Below are positions 1 to 8,600 of a stretch of DNA of 64,000 bases, piece by piece; within the stretch, counting starts at the first letter, position 1, and each line of letters opens with the position of its first letter. The notes under the pieces were generated by a model, which searched no databases, was not told where the DNA came from, and saw only the letters and a program-made list of their open reading frames with translations. Source of the stretch: Arcticibacterium sp964021845 (GTDB lineage: Bacteria > Bacteroidota > Bacteroidia > Cytophagales > Spirosomataceae); assembly GCF_964021845.1 (NCBI RefSeq), contig NZ_CAXHZC010000004.1, positions 310,001-374,000 of the forward strand, given 5' to 3'. The position numbers and the translations under genes are program-made.

Positions 1-1
1 A

Positions 2-1018
2 TTAGCTGGAGTTCCTGCCAATATTCCTCATTCTAGAACAGACTTATTGGGCATAATAGCGGCGAAAGAAGCTGTCAAAAATGCCCAAATTACTGACATT
101 TCTGAATTTAAAACTGGTCTTATTTCAGCTACCAGCGTGGGTGGTATGAGTACCACGGAACAGAATTGGACGGACTACCTTGATGAATCTAAATCAGGTG
201 ATTTTCTGTCAGAAATAGAATCCCACGAAGGAGCTTATAGTACAGAAAAGATAGCCGACAGTTTGGGCATAAAGGCCTATTTAAATACGATTAGTACGGC
301 ATGTTCATCCTCTTCAAATGCTATTCTTTTAGGAGCAAGGCTTATCAAAAATGGCCTTCTAGATAGAGTTGTGGCAGGAGGAACAGATGCTCTTTCCAAA
401 TTTACCATGAACGGTTTCAATACGCTCATGATTTTGGACGAGTCACTTTGTAAACCATTTGATGACAATAGGAAAGGCTTAAATTTAGGAGAAGGTGCTG
501 GTTTTGTGGTTTTAGAATCTGAAAAAGCATCAGAAGGAAAAGAAAGATTGGCGGAACTGGTAGGCTATGCCAACACGAACGACGCCTATCATCAAACGGC
601 ATCTTCGCCAACAGGAGAGGGGGCTTACTTAGCCATTTCAGAAACACTGAAACTGGCAAATGTGAAACCTTCGGAAGTGAGTTATATCAATGCCCACGGT
701 ACAGGAACATCGGTAAATGACCTAAGCGAAGGCACCGCTATCGAACGGGTTTTTGGAAGTAAGGTACCGCCAATAAGTTCCACCAAAGTCTTCACTGGAC
801 ACACTTTAGGTGCATGTGGAGGTATTGAAGCTGTATTTTCAGTGTTGGCTATTAAAAACGGGCTAATATTCCCGAATCTTAATTTCAGCACGCCGATGTC
901 GGAATTGGCTTTTAAGCCAAACCTAACTTTGCTGAAAAATCAGTCAATTAATTTTGTGTTGTCTAATTCATTTGGTTTTGGAGGAAACACGACCTCCTTA
1001 TTATTTTCAAAAGTTTAA
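2..1018 (+). CDS. Beta-ketoacyl-ACP synthase (ketosynthase), 5' end outside the window
   Basis: Condensing enzyme of the thiolase fold that would extend an ACP-bound acyl chain with malonyl-ACP. The frame is open from base 2 with no stop, so the true start lies left of the window; a TTG at 47 is not a credible start because in-family sequence precedes it. The Cys-His-His triad is intact: nucleophilic Cys in TACSSSS (codon 302-304), His in NAHGTGT (695-697) and His in GHTLGACGG (800-802). The C-terminal glycine-rich FGFGGN motif is present. The next gene, a ketosynthase lacking the Cys, follows with no spacing, the usual KS/chain-length-factor arrangement of type II polyketide and aryl polyene systems. 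The operon content points to an aryl polyene/flexirubin chain rather than housekeeping fatty acids; that assignment is inference. Confidence 0.93.
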   Translation, partial: LAGVPANIPHSRTDLLGIIAAKEAVKNAQITDISEFKTGLISATSVGGMSTTEQNWTDYLDESKSGDFLSEIESHEGAYSTEKIADSLGIKAYLNTISTACSSSSNAILLGARLIKNGLLDRVVAGGTDALSKFTMNGFNTLMILDESLCKPFDDNRKGLNLGEGAGFVVLESEKASEGKERLAELVGYANTNDAYHQTASSPTGEGAYLAISETLKLANVKPSEVSYINAHGTGTSVNDLSEGTAIERVFGSKVPPISSTKVFTGHTLGACGGIEAVFSVLAIKNGLIFPNLNFSTPMSELAFKPNLTLLKNQSINFVLSNSFGFGGNTTSLLFSKV

Positions 1019-2074
1019 GTGGAAGCATTTATAAATGGTATTGGTGCTATTTCGCCGCAAGATTCTCTTGATGGATTGCAGCTAGATGCTTTACCAGTTT
1101 TGGTGAATTCATCAGAGGTTAAAAGCCAGGAGCCAGTTTATAAAAACTATATTAATCCAGGGAAGGCCAGGCGAATGTCTCGCATGGTAAAAATGGGGGT
1201 AACGGCAGCTTTGACGGCTTTGAAAGAAAGCGAAGTCGAAATACCAGATGCCATTCTTACGGGAACGGCCATGGGCTGTTTAGAAGACACCGAGAAGTTT
1301 TTGAATGCGATAATTGATAATGACGAACAATTATTAACGCCAACAGCATTTATACAGTCAACTCATAATACGCTAGGTGCCCAAATAGCCCTGCTTTTAG
1401 GTTGTAAAAACTATAATTTCACGTACGTTCAGCGAGCTTTTTCTTTTGAGAATGCTGTACTGGATGGATTGATGAAATTAGAAGAAGGAAGCGAAAATGT
1501 GCTAGTAGGAGGTCATGACGAAATCACCAAAGGTTTTCATAAACTTTATGAGCGATTAGAATATTGGAAAAAGGAAGAGGGGGAGGATATTCTTCAATCT
1601 AAGTCTATAGGTTCTTATGCTGGAGAGGGAGCGTCATTTTTTAGTCTGTCAAAAACAAAAGAAGCTCAAAGCTATGCCAAGATAGTTGGACTTGATATGC
1701 TTTATAAGCCGTCAAATTCATCTGAAATTAAAGCATGGATAGAAGCTTTTCTTGTTGCAAAAGGAATTGATAGTTCTAAAATAGATTTAGTGCTTTACGG
1801 AACTAGCGGTGATGTTAGATTTGATTCTGTTTTTGAGGAAATGAAATTGGAGGTTTTCCAAAATCAGTCGAGTGGCTATTTTAAACATCTGTCGGGCGAA
1901 TATGCAACCAGTGCTAGTTTTGCGATGTATTTGACTGCTAATATTATCAAAAAGCAGTCTGTCCCAGATTATGTTTTGACAAGTGAAATTAAACCAAGCC
2001 AACTCAATAGAGTATTGATTTTTAACGGTTATAGAAACGAGAATTATAGTTTGATGCTCTTAGAGAAATGCTAA
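1019..2074 (+). CDS. Ketosynthase-like chain length factor
   Basis: A 351-residue thiolase-fold protein that starts with GTG directly after the stop of the ketosynthase. It keeps the general KS pattern (THNTLGAQIA helix, late GEYATSASFA and final IFNGYRNENYSLMLL strand), but where the nucleophilic Cys should be it reads YVQRAFSFENA, with no Cys. It is therefore probably the catalytically inactive partner that forms a heterodimer with the preceding ketosynthase and sets chain length, as in type II polyketide synthases and aryl polyene KS/CLF pairs. Gene order and zero spacing support a 1:1 complex. No decarboxylation or chain-length assay can be inferred from sequence. Confidence 0.85.
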   Translation: MEAFINGIGAISPQDSLDGLQLDALPVLVNSSEVKSQEPVYKNYINPGKARRMSRMVKMGVTAALTALKESEVEIPDAILTGTAMGCLEDTEKFLNAIIDNDEQLLTPTAFIQSTHNTLGAQIALLLGCKNYNFTYVQRAFSFENAVLDGLMKLEEGSENVLVGGHDEITKGFHKLYERLEYWKKEEGEDILQSKSIGSYAGEGASFFSLSKTKEAQSYAKIVGLDMLYKPSNSSEIKAWIEAFLVAKGIDSSKIDLVLYGTSGDVRFDSVFEEMKLEVFQNQSSGYFKHLSGEYATSASFAMYLTANIIKKQSVPDYVLTSEIKPSQLNRVLIFNGYRNENYSLMLLEKC

Positions 2075-2856
2075 GTCTGGGTTTTAAATTCTATCGAGTC
2101 ATCTTTATACTATTGACAGGCATCTTAATGGCTTTACATTTTTATACTGGGATATCATGGGTCTGGGCGGTTTTACCGCTTTTTTTATTTGGGGCAATGG
2201 TGGCTTATGGCTCTGCCAATATTAACTCCCAGTTTTTCATAAAAACGCTTTGTCATGGTGATAAATCTAAAAAACAGATTGCTCTAACTTTTGATGATGG
2301 ACCTCATGCAGAGTTTACTCCCAAGATATTAGATACCTTAAAGAAACATGGTGTAAAAGCCACCTTCTTTTTGATTGGTAAAAATATTCCTGAAAACCCA
2401 AGGGTAGTAAAAAGCATTGAATCAGATGGTCATTTGATTGGAAACCACAGTTTCTCTCATGCTAATACCTTTGCTTTTAAGTCGGTCAAAATTGTTAAAG
2501 ACGAGTTAAAACATACCAACCTTTTAATAGAAGGAATCACAGGAAAGAACCCGATGTTTTTTAGACCTCCTTTTGGTGTAACCTCGCCTAGAATAGCTCA
2601 GGCGGTAAGTAAGCTTGGTTTTAAAACCATCGGCTGGAGTATTCGCTCTTTAGATACCACGGATGATTCTGCCGATAAAATCACTGAACGAGTGACTAGC
2701 CAAATTAAAGGAGGAGAAATAATATTGCTTCATGATACGTTCTTGAAAACAAACACGGTTTTAGAAAACATCTTGATTTATTGCAAGAATCAAAATGTCG
2801 AAATCGTACCTTTGGATAAAATGTTGGCTGAAAAAGCATATGTCAAGAAAAATTAA
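2068..2856 (+). CDS. Polysaccharide deacetylase family protein (NodB/CE4), membrane anchored
   Basis: A metal-dependent deacetylase of the CE4 family. Two hydrophobic segments occupy roughly residues 8-28 and 31-50; the NodB domain fills the rest. Visible motifs are TFDDGP (residues 74-79, the catalytic and metal Asp pair), the metal-binding HSFSH (127-131), RPPFG near 166, and a final LLHDT. The start overlaps the preceding gene by 7 bases, implying translational coupling. In a pigment operon the substrate is probably not peptidoglycan or chitin; removal of an acyl or acetyl group from a lipid-linked or glycosylated pigment precursor is possible, but this is inference. Family assignment is firm, substrate unknown. 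Confidence 0.9.
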   Translation: MLSLGFKFYRVIFILLTGILMALHFYTGISWVWAVLPLFLFGAMVAYGSANINSQFFIKTLCHGDKSKKQIALTFDDGPHAEFTPKILDTLKKHGVKATFFLIGKNIPENPRVVKSIESDGHLIGNHSFSHANTFAFKSVKIVKDELKHTNLLIEGITGKNPMFFRPPFGVTSPRIAQAVSKLGFKTIGWSIRSLDTTDDSADKITERVTSQIKGGEIILLHDTFLKTNTVLENILIYCKNQNVEIVPLDKMLAEKAYVKKN

Positions 2857-3484
2857 AATATACCTTATTCATTTTTTTATTCTTTTAGGATTTGGGGCTT
2901 TTGCCCAAACGCCTAAAGGCTTTAGTATTTTAAAAGACCCCAGCTCTTTGAAAAAGAGTTTGATAGAAGAAAATCAGAAGATTAATACCACTGAAAGCGA
3001 TTTTTTTCAAGAAAAATACTTGAGTGTTTTATCTGAAAAGATAGAGAGCAAGGGTAGCTTTTTCTTCAAAAAACCAAACGAACTTCGCTGGGAATATACT
3101 TCGCCATTTGAATATGTGATAGTGCTTACTAGTGGAAAAATGTACATCAAAAATGACGGAAAAGTAAGTCGTTATAATGTCAATTCTAACAAGATGTTTA
3201 AGGGGATTAATGATATGATGATGAGTGTGGTAAATGGTAATCTCTTTGAAAATCCTGACTATAAAGTTAAATATTTTGTGAGCTCAAAATCGTTTTTGAT
3301 AGAGTTGCTACCAGCAAATGTCACCACCCAGAAGTTTCTGAAATCTATTCAAATGACGGTGAATAAAACTGACTTTGAAATAGAAAATGTGCGTATGACA
3401 GAACCAGGGGGAGATTATACCAATATCAAATTCCTAAACAGAAAAAATAACGTTGTTATTTCAGATGCTAAATTTAAGATTTAG
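2840..3484 (+). CDS. LolA-like outer membrane lipoprotein carrier protein
   Basis: A periplasmic carrier of about 214 residues. The ATG at 2840 is chosen over an upstream in-frame TTG (2795) because it places a clean signal peptide first (MSRKIKIYLIHFF... ending GAFAQ). The mature part has the LolA pattern: GSFFFKKPNELRWEYTSPF followed by GKMYIKNDGKVSRYN, the part that forms an open beta-barrel binding acyl chains. It overlaps the end of the deacetylase gene by 17 bases and the next lipoprotein gene by 20. Within this operon it probably ferries a hydrophobic pigment or its precursor across the periplasm rather than serving as the general lipoprotein chaperone; that role is inference from position. 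Confidence 0.82.
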   Translation: MSRKIKIYLIHFFILLGFGAFAQTPKGFSILKDPSSLKKSLIEENQKINTTESDFFQEKYLSVLSEKIESKGSFFFKKPNELRWEYTSPFEYVIVLTSGKMYIKNDGKVSRYNVNSNKMFKGINDMMMSVVNGNLFENPDYKVKYFVSSKSFLIELLPANVTTQKFLKSIQMTVNKTDFEIENVRMTEPGGDYTNIKFLNRKNNVVISDAKFKI

Positions 3485-4091
3485 TATTGGTCTACTTTTA
3501 ATTATGCTTACTGGCTGTCATCAAGGTCAGTATAAAAGCTTAATTCCAACGGAAAATGTTGGCGAAAGGAGTTTGAAACCAATTTTTGAGGATAGGTTTA
3601 ATTCTTACCTTTTCAAAGCCAATATTCAGGTTTACACCAAAAAGTTTAGTGGGCTGTTAGTTACGAAGCAAACGCAACTGGGCACTTATCGTGTGATTTT
3701 TACCACAGAAATGGGCATGAAGCTCTTCGACTTTGAGATTAATCAAAAAGAAAGCATCGTACACTACAGCATCCCTCAGTTTGATAAACCACTATTCATG
3801 GACACCATCAAAAAGGATCTTCAGATTCTTCTAGTGAATGGTTTAGATAAAAATGCTGCTGAAGTTTTCAATGATAAATCGGGGCTTTTGGTCTATAAAT
3901 ATCCTTTTGATGTAGGTAGTACCTATTACTATCAAGGTGAAAACCTTTCTAGGATAGAACATGCCGAAAGGAACAAAAAGAAGATTGTTTTTACATTGAA
4001 TAATTATGAAGACGATTTTCCCCAAAATATTTCTATCCAACATTACGGATTCCGATTAAAAATTGACTTGACGAATTTACAGAAATCATAA
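3465..4091 (+). CDS. Lipoprotein of the pigment operon, function unknown
   Basis: A 208-residue protein with a type II signal peptide, lipobox LTGC with acylated Cys at residue 18, when started at the ATG at 3465; an in-frame TTG at 3453 adds only four residues. The remainder looks beta-rich (for example YLFKANIQVYTKKFSGLLV and GTYRVIFTTEMGMKLFDF), suggesting a LolB-like or lipocalin-like lipid-binding fold. Its position immediately after a LolA-like carrier gene fits a LolA/LolB-type relay to the outer membrane, but no LolB signature is clear enough to claim it. It overlaps the preceding gene by 20 bases, so it is translated with it. Confidence 0.72.
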   Translation: MLNLRFSIGLLLIMLTGCHQGQYKSLIPTENVGERSLKPIFEDRFNSYLFKANIQVYTKKFSGLLVTKQTQLGTYRVIFTTEMGMKLFDFEINQKESIVHYSIPQFDKPLFMDTIKKDLQILLVNGLDKNAAEVFNDKSGLLVYKYPFDVGSTYYYQGENLSRIEHAERNKKKIVFTLNNYEDDFPQNISIQHYGFRLKIDLTNLQKS

Positions 4092-4457
4092 ATGCTTTTA
4101 GATAGTTTTTTTCAGATTAGGCGTATAAAAAAAGGAGAAACTAATGTAGTTGAGATTAGCTTAAACCCTAATCACGATATTTACAAAGGACATTTTCCTG
4201 ATATGCCTGTGGTGCCTGGTGTATGCCAAGTTCAGATGTTTAAAGAGATACTGGAGGTTTTGGCAGGGTCCAAATTACAATTGATTAAAGATGTCAATAT
4301 GAAGTTTATTTCGGTTTTGAATCCGCTAGAAAACCCTGATTTGACTTTTGAGTTTAAATATTCCGAAGCAGCTGATGGTATCCTAAAAGCAAGTGGAACT
4401 TTAAAAGCAGGGGAGACCAAATTTTTCTCAACAAAAAGTAGCTATACGGTTAAGTGA
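4092..4457 (+). CDS. FabZ-like hotdog 3-hydroxyacyl-ACP dehydratase with altered catalytic site
   Basis: A 121-residue single hotdog-fold protein whose ATG immediately follows the preceding stop. The FabZ active-site stretch is recognisable as GHFPDMPVVPGVCQVQM: His34 sits at the catalytic histidine position, but residue 48, where FabZ enzymes have the catalytic Glu (14 residues after the His), is Gln. The family role would be dehydration of 3-hydroxyacyl-ACP to the enoyl-ACP that builds the polyene. With Glu replaced it may be a partner subunit, a thioesterase-like hotdog protein or a dehydratase with a changed mechanism. Length is slightly below housekeeping FabZ (about 150). The fold is secure, activity is open. 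Confidence 0.8.
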   Translation: MLLDSFFQIRRIKKGETNVVEISLNPNHDIYKGHFPDMPVVPGVCQVQMFKEILEVLAGSKLQLIKDVNMKFISVLNPLENPDLTFEFKYSEAADGILKASGTLKAGETKFFSTKSSYTVK

Positions 4458-5620
4458 GTGTTGCATTGAAAATGGAGGAACTGGGCTGTTGTGTACTAAT
4501 TCCTACCTATAATAATGAGAAAACACTGGCGGAAGTTATTAAAGATGTTTCTGCTTACGCCAATGATATAATTGTCATTAATGATGGCTCTACAGACAGC
4601 ACAGATGAAATTCTTAAAGAGCTTTCAGGGATAGAAGTTATCTCATATAACAAGAATAAAGGCAAAGGACATGCCCTGAAAACTGGACTTTTAAGGGCGA
4701 AAGAAAGAGGTTTTACCTATGCCATTTCTATTGATTCTGATGGGCAGCATTTCGCCGATGATATTCCTGTTTTTTTGCAAGCTATTGAAGAAAATCCTGG
4801 AGCTATGCTGATAGGAGCGAGAAACCTGCAGCAAGAGAATATGCCGCAGAAAAATACCTTTGGTAATAAATTCTCAAACTTCTGGTTTAAGCTAGAAACG
4901 GGCATTGACCTACCAGACACGCAATCGGGCTTTAGGTTATACCCGCTGAAAGAACTAGAAGGTATGAAGCTTTTCACTACAAAATACGAGTTTGAAATAG
5001 AAATCATGGTAAAAATGGCATGGAAGAATGTTCCAGTTTTACCTGTGCCTATTAAAGTTTTTTATGCCAAAGGAGATGAACGTGTTTCGCATTTTCGTCC
5101 TTTTAAAGACTTCTTTCGCATCAGTGTTTTGAACACTTATTTGGTTACGCTGGCTTTTCTGTGGTACATCCCTGTTCGTTTCTTTAAAAAACTGAACAAG
5201 GAAACTATAAGTAAATTTATCCAGGAAAGTCTCTTGAATAAAGAAGAATCGGCATCTATGAAAGGACTAAGTGTCGCTTTTGGCGTTTTTATGGGTATAA
5301 TTCCTATTTGGGGTTATCAGCTCATGACTGCCATTTTTCTATCGCATTTATTGAAGCTTAATAAGGCCATCGTCATTATTGCGGCCAATATAAGTTTCCC
5401 GCCTTTTATTCCACTGATACTATATGGGAGTTTGAAGACTGGTCAGATTTTACTGAATCAAAAAACTTCCATATTTCCAGATGAGTTAAGTTTGGACGTA
5501 GTTAAGGAACAACTGCCAGCGTATATACTTGGTAGTTTTGTGTTCGCTACTTTCATGGCAATTTTGTTCGGGCTAGTTACTTTTGTTGCCGTTAAAGTAA
5601 GTAGGTCAGGTAAGTTTTAA
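4454..5620 (+). CDS. Family 2 glycosyltransferase fused to DUF2062 membrane domain
   Basis: The N-terminal 230 residues form a GT-A glycosyltransferase: CVLIPTYNNEKTLAEVI, then DIIVINDGSTDSTDEI and the nucleotide/metal site SIDSDGQHFADD. The C-terminal portion from about residue 250 is a DUF2062 domain with several membrane segments (AFGVFMGIIPIWGYQLM and later). Such fusions are polyprenyl- or lipid-linked sugar transferases at the inner membrane. The GTG start at 4454 overlaps the previous stop by 4 bases; an ATG at 4472 would also leave the domain intact and cannot be excluded. In this operon it may glycosylate the pigment or make a lipid-linked sugar that the CE4 protein then deacetylates; this link is inference. 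Confidence 0.87.
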   Translation: MSVALKMEELGCCVLIPTYNNEKTLAEVIKDVSAYANDIIVINDGSTDSTDEILKELSGIEVISYNKNKGKGHALKTGLLRAKERGFTYAISIDSDGQHFADDIPVFLQAIEENPGAMLIGARNLQQENMPQKNTFGNKFSNFWFKLETGIDLPDTQSGFRLYPLKELEGMKLFTTKYEFEIEIMVKMAWKNVPVLPVPIKVFYAKGDERVSHFRPFKDFFRISVLNTYLVTLAFLWYIPVRFFKKLNKETISKFIQESLLNKEESASMKGLSVAFGVFMGIIPIWGYQLMTAIFLSHLLKLNKAIVIIAANISFPPFIPLILYGSLKTGQILLNQKTSIFPDELSLDVVKEQLPAYILGSFVFATFMAILFGLVTFVAVKVSRSGKF

Positions 5621-5622
5621 GA

Positions 5623-8600
5623 ATGAGTCTATTTTTTACATCTATATATAAGTATTTCAAAAAGCGAAGAGCTTTACTGTTTGGGCTTTTGGGCTTTTTG
5701 GTAGTTTTCTTGGCTTATAATGCGTCGCAAATAAAGCTGGAAGAAGACATTACCAAGATGATGCCGTCTACTGGTAAAATCAGGACCATTAATGAGACCT
5801 TAAAAAGCTTAAAGAGTTTAGATAACATTGCTGTCAATATTTTCTTTGAAGATAGTACGGTGAGCGGTCAGGAGTATCTTTTAAAGGAATACGCCGAGGC
5901 TTTTATGTCAAAGCTTTTAGAACTTGACTCTACTGAGCATTTGATTTCGGATGTTTCCTTACAAATGGAAGACGAGTCATTACTCACAGTGAATGACATT
6001 TACTTAGAAAACCTACCCGTCTTTTTAGAAGAAAGTGATTACGAAATTCTAAGCCAAAAGATAAGTCCAGAAGCCATAGAAACAGGAATGGCTAATAACT
6101 TCAGGAATTTGATGTCGCCTTCAGGAATGGCTTTGAAGCAAAACATCCTGAAAGACCCACTGGGGATTTCAGGTCCTGTTTTAGAGAAATTAGCATCACT
6201 CCAAGTAGAAGATAACTTCGAATTGGACGAGGGCTTTGTTTTTACTAAAGACAAAAGAAATCTGCTTTGTTTCATAAAACCAGAGGTTTCTTCCCAGAAT
6301 ACGGCAGAGAATAAACTGCTAATGGAGTACATTGACGAGGCTATAGCTTTCGCTCAAAGTCAAAACGGGGAGGAGGCAATCAAAACAGAATATTTTGGAA
6401 CCGCGGTGGTAGCTACTGGCAATGCTAGCCGAATAAAACAAGATATTGTTGTCACTTTGAGCATCACTATTATTGCTCTTTTTGTCTTGATTACTTACTT
6501 CTTTAAAAGGTGGAGTTCGTTCTTCGTTATTTTTATTCCTGTGCTTTTTGGTGTGCTTTTCTCTATGGGGATGCTGTTTTTGATACGTGATAGCGTTTCG
6601 GTAATAGCCATTGGTGCTGGTTCGGTGGTGTTAGGTATTTCGGTAGATTTTGCCATTCATTTCTATGCTCACTTTAAGCATACTAATTCGGCTGTGGCGA
6701 CTATTAAAGACCTCGCTTTCCCATTGACACTTGGTGGTTTTACTACCATTGGAGCTTTTCTAAGTTTACTTTTTGTAGATTCTGAGGCTCTGCAAGACTT
6801 TGGGATTTTTGCGGCATTGACATTAGGTGGGACTGCTTTATTTATCTTGATTTTATATCCTCATTTGCTCAAAGAGTATAAACGCGACGAGGCATTTGTC
6901 TTAAAGGAAAACTTCATCACCAAAATTGGGAAATATCCATTTGAAAAGAATAAATGGCTAATTGCCTTTATCTTGATTTTAGCATTTGTTTCCATTTTTA
7001 CATCAAAGAAAGTGGATTTTGAGTCTGACATGATGAAAATGAATTACATGTCAGATGAAACGCGAGAGGCGGAAAAACACCTGAGTAGCTTAAGCCATGA
7101 TTACGGCACTTCTACTATTTATCTGGTAGCCAAGGCCAATGAACTTAACGATGCTTTACTTCATACAGAAGCAAATATTCCTTTATTAGAAGAATTAAAG
7201 GAGGAAGGAAAAATCAATAAGTACACCGATGTTGATGCTCTTTTACTTTCAAAGGAAGAACAGGCAAAACGTATTGACAGGTGGAATGCTTTCTGGACCG
7301 AGGAGAAAAAAGCGAGTGTAAAAGAAAGGTTACTTACTGAAGGGAGCAAATACAAATTTAAAGCAGATGCTTTTAGTTCTTTTTACGCTCTTTTAGATAA
7401 AGACATTACTCCTATTGATGAGGCTACTTATGGCGATTCAGGAAAAGGTATTCTAGAGAATTTTATATCAAATGGAAATACGGTTATTACCACGATAAAG
7501 GCTCCTTTGGCTTATGAAAAAGAGATAATTGATGCCTTTGAGGGGAATGTTGGAATTGACATATTTAGTAAAAAGTATTTGACAAATAGCTTCGTGCTAA
7601 GTATCAAAAACAACTTTAATCTTATTTTAGGTATATCTTCTATTCTAGTTTTTGTCTTTCTTTTGATTTCATATGGAAGGCTAGAATTGGCACTAATTAC
7701 CTACATTCCTATGATAGTGAGCTGGCTTATTATTCTGGGCTTGATGGGCATGTTTGGGCTGAAGTTTAACATTATCAATATTATCATTTCAACCTTCATT
7801 TTTGGACTTGGAGATGATTACAGCATCTTTATTACAGATGCTCTCAGTAACGAATACAAGACAGGAAAGAAAAACCTCTCTAATTATAAATCTTCCATTT
7901 TCCTTTCGGCATTTACTACCATTATTGGTATTGGTGTTTTGGTTTTTGCACAGCATCCAGCCCTTAAGTCCATTGGCTTAATAGCGGTTATTGGTATGTT
8001 TTCGGTTCTACTGGTTTCGAATACCATACAGCCGGCTCTTTATAATTTTATGATTACCAAAAGAGCAAAGAAAAAGCGAGTGCCGTTAACTATAATGGGG
8101 CTAATACGTTCCATTTTTGCTTTCGTATATTTTGCTATTGGTTGTTTTATAGTCATGACGGTTGGTATAGTGATTTTGAAATTACTGCCTCTTCCGCTAA
8201 AGACAAGGAAACGCTGGTTTCATAAAGTCAGAAGCTTGGGTGCCAAGTCCATGATTTATGTCAATACCCATGTGACTAAAAGAAAGGTCAATCCGCTCAA
8301 TGAGAATTTTGAAAAGCCTGCTATGGTGATTACCAACCATCATTCCGTGATAGATTCACTACTCATGCAGTCTTTAAGCCCAAAACTTATTTTGATGGTG
8401 AATGACTGGGTTTGGAAAAATACTTTCATGGGCCCTATAGTTCGTATGGGTGGCTTTATTCCTAAAGAGGCTGGATATGATGAAAACCTAGTTCAGATTC
8501 GTGAATTGATAGCGGAGGGTTATTCTATCGCCATTTTCCCAGAGGGCTCGCGTTCACCTTCAGAAAAACTAAGAAGATTTCATAAAGGAGCATTTTTTCT

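Noticed and set aside
47..1018. TTG at 47 as the start of the ketosynthase gene
   Set aside because: The frame is open to base 2 and the codons before it encode continuing ketosynthase sequence, so the gene is merely cut by the window edge.
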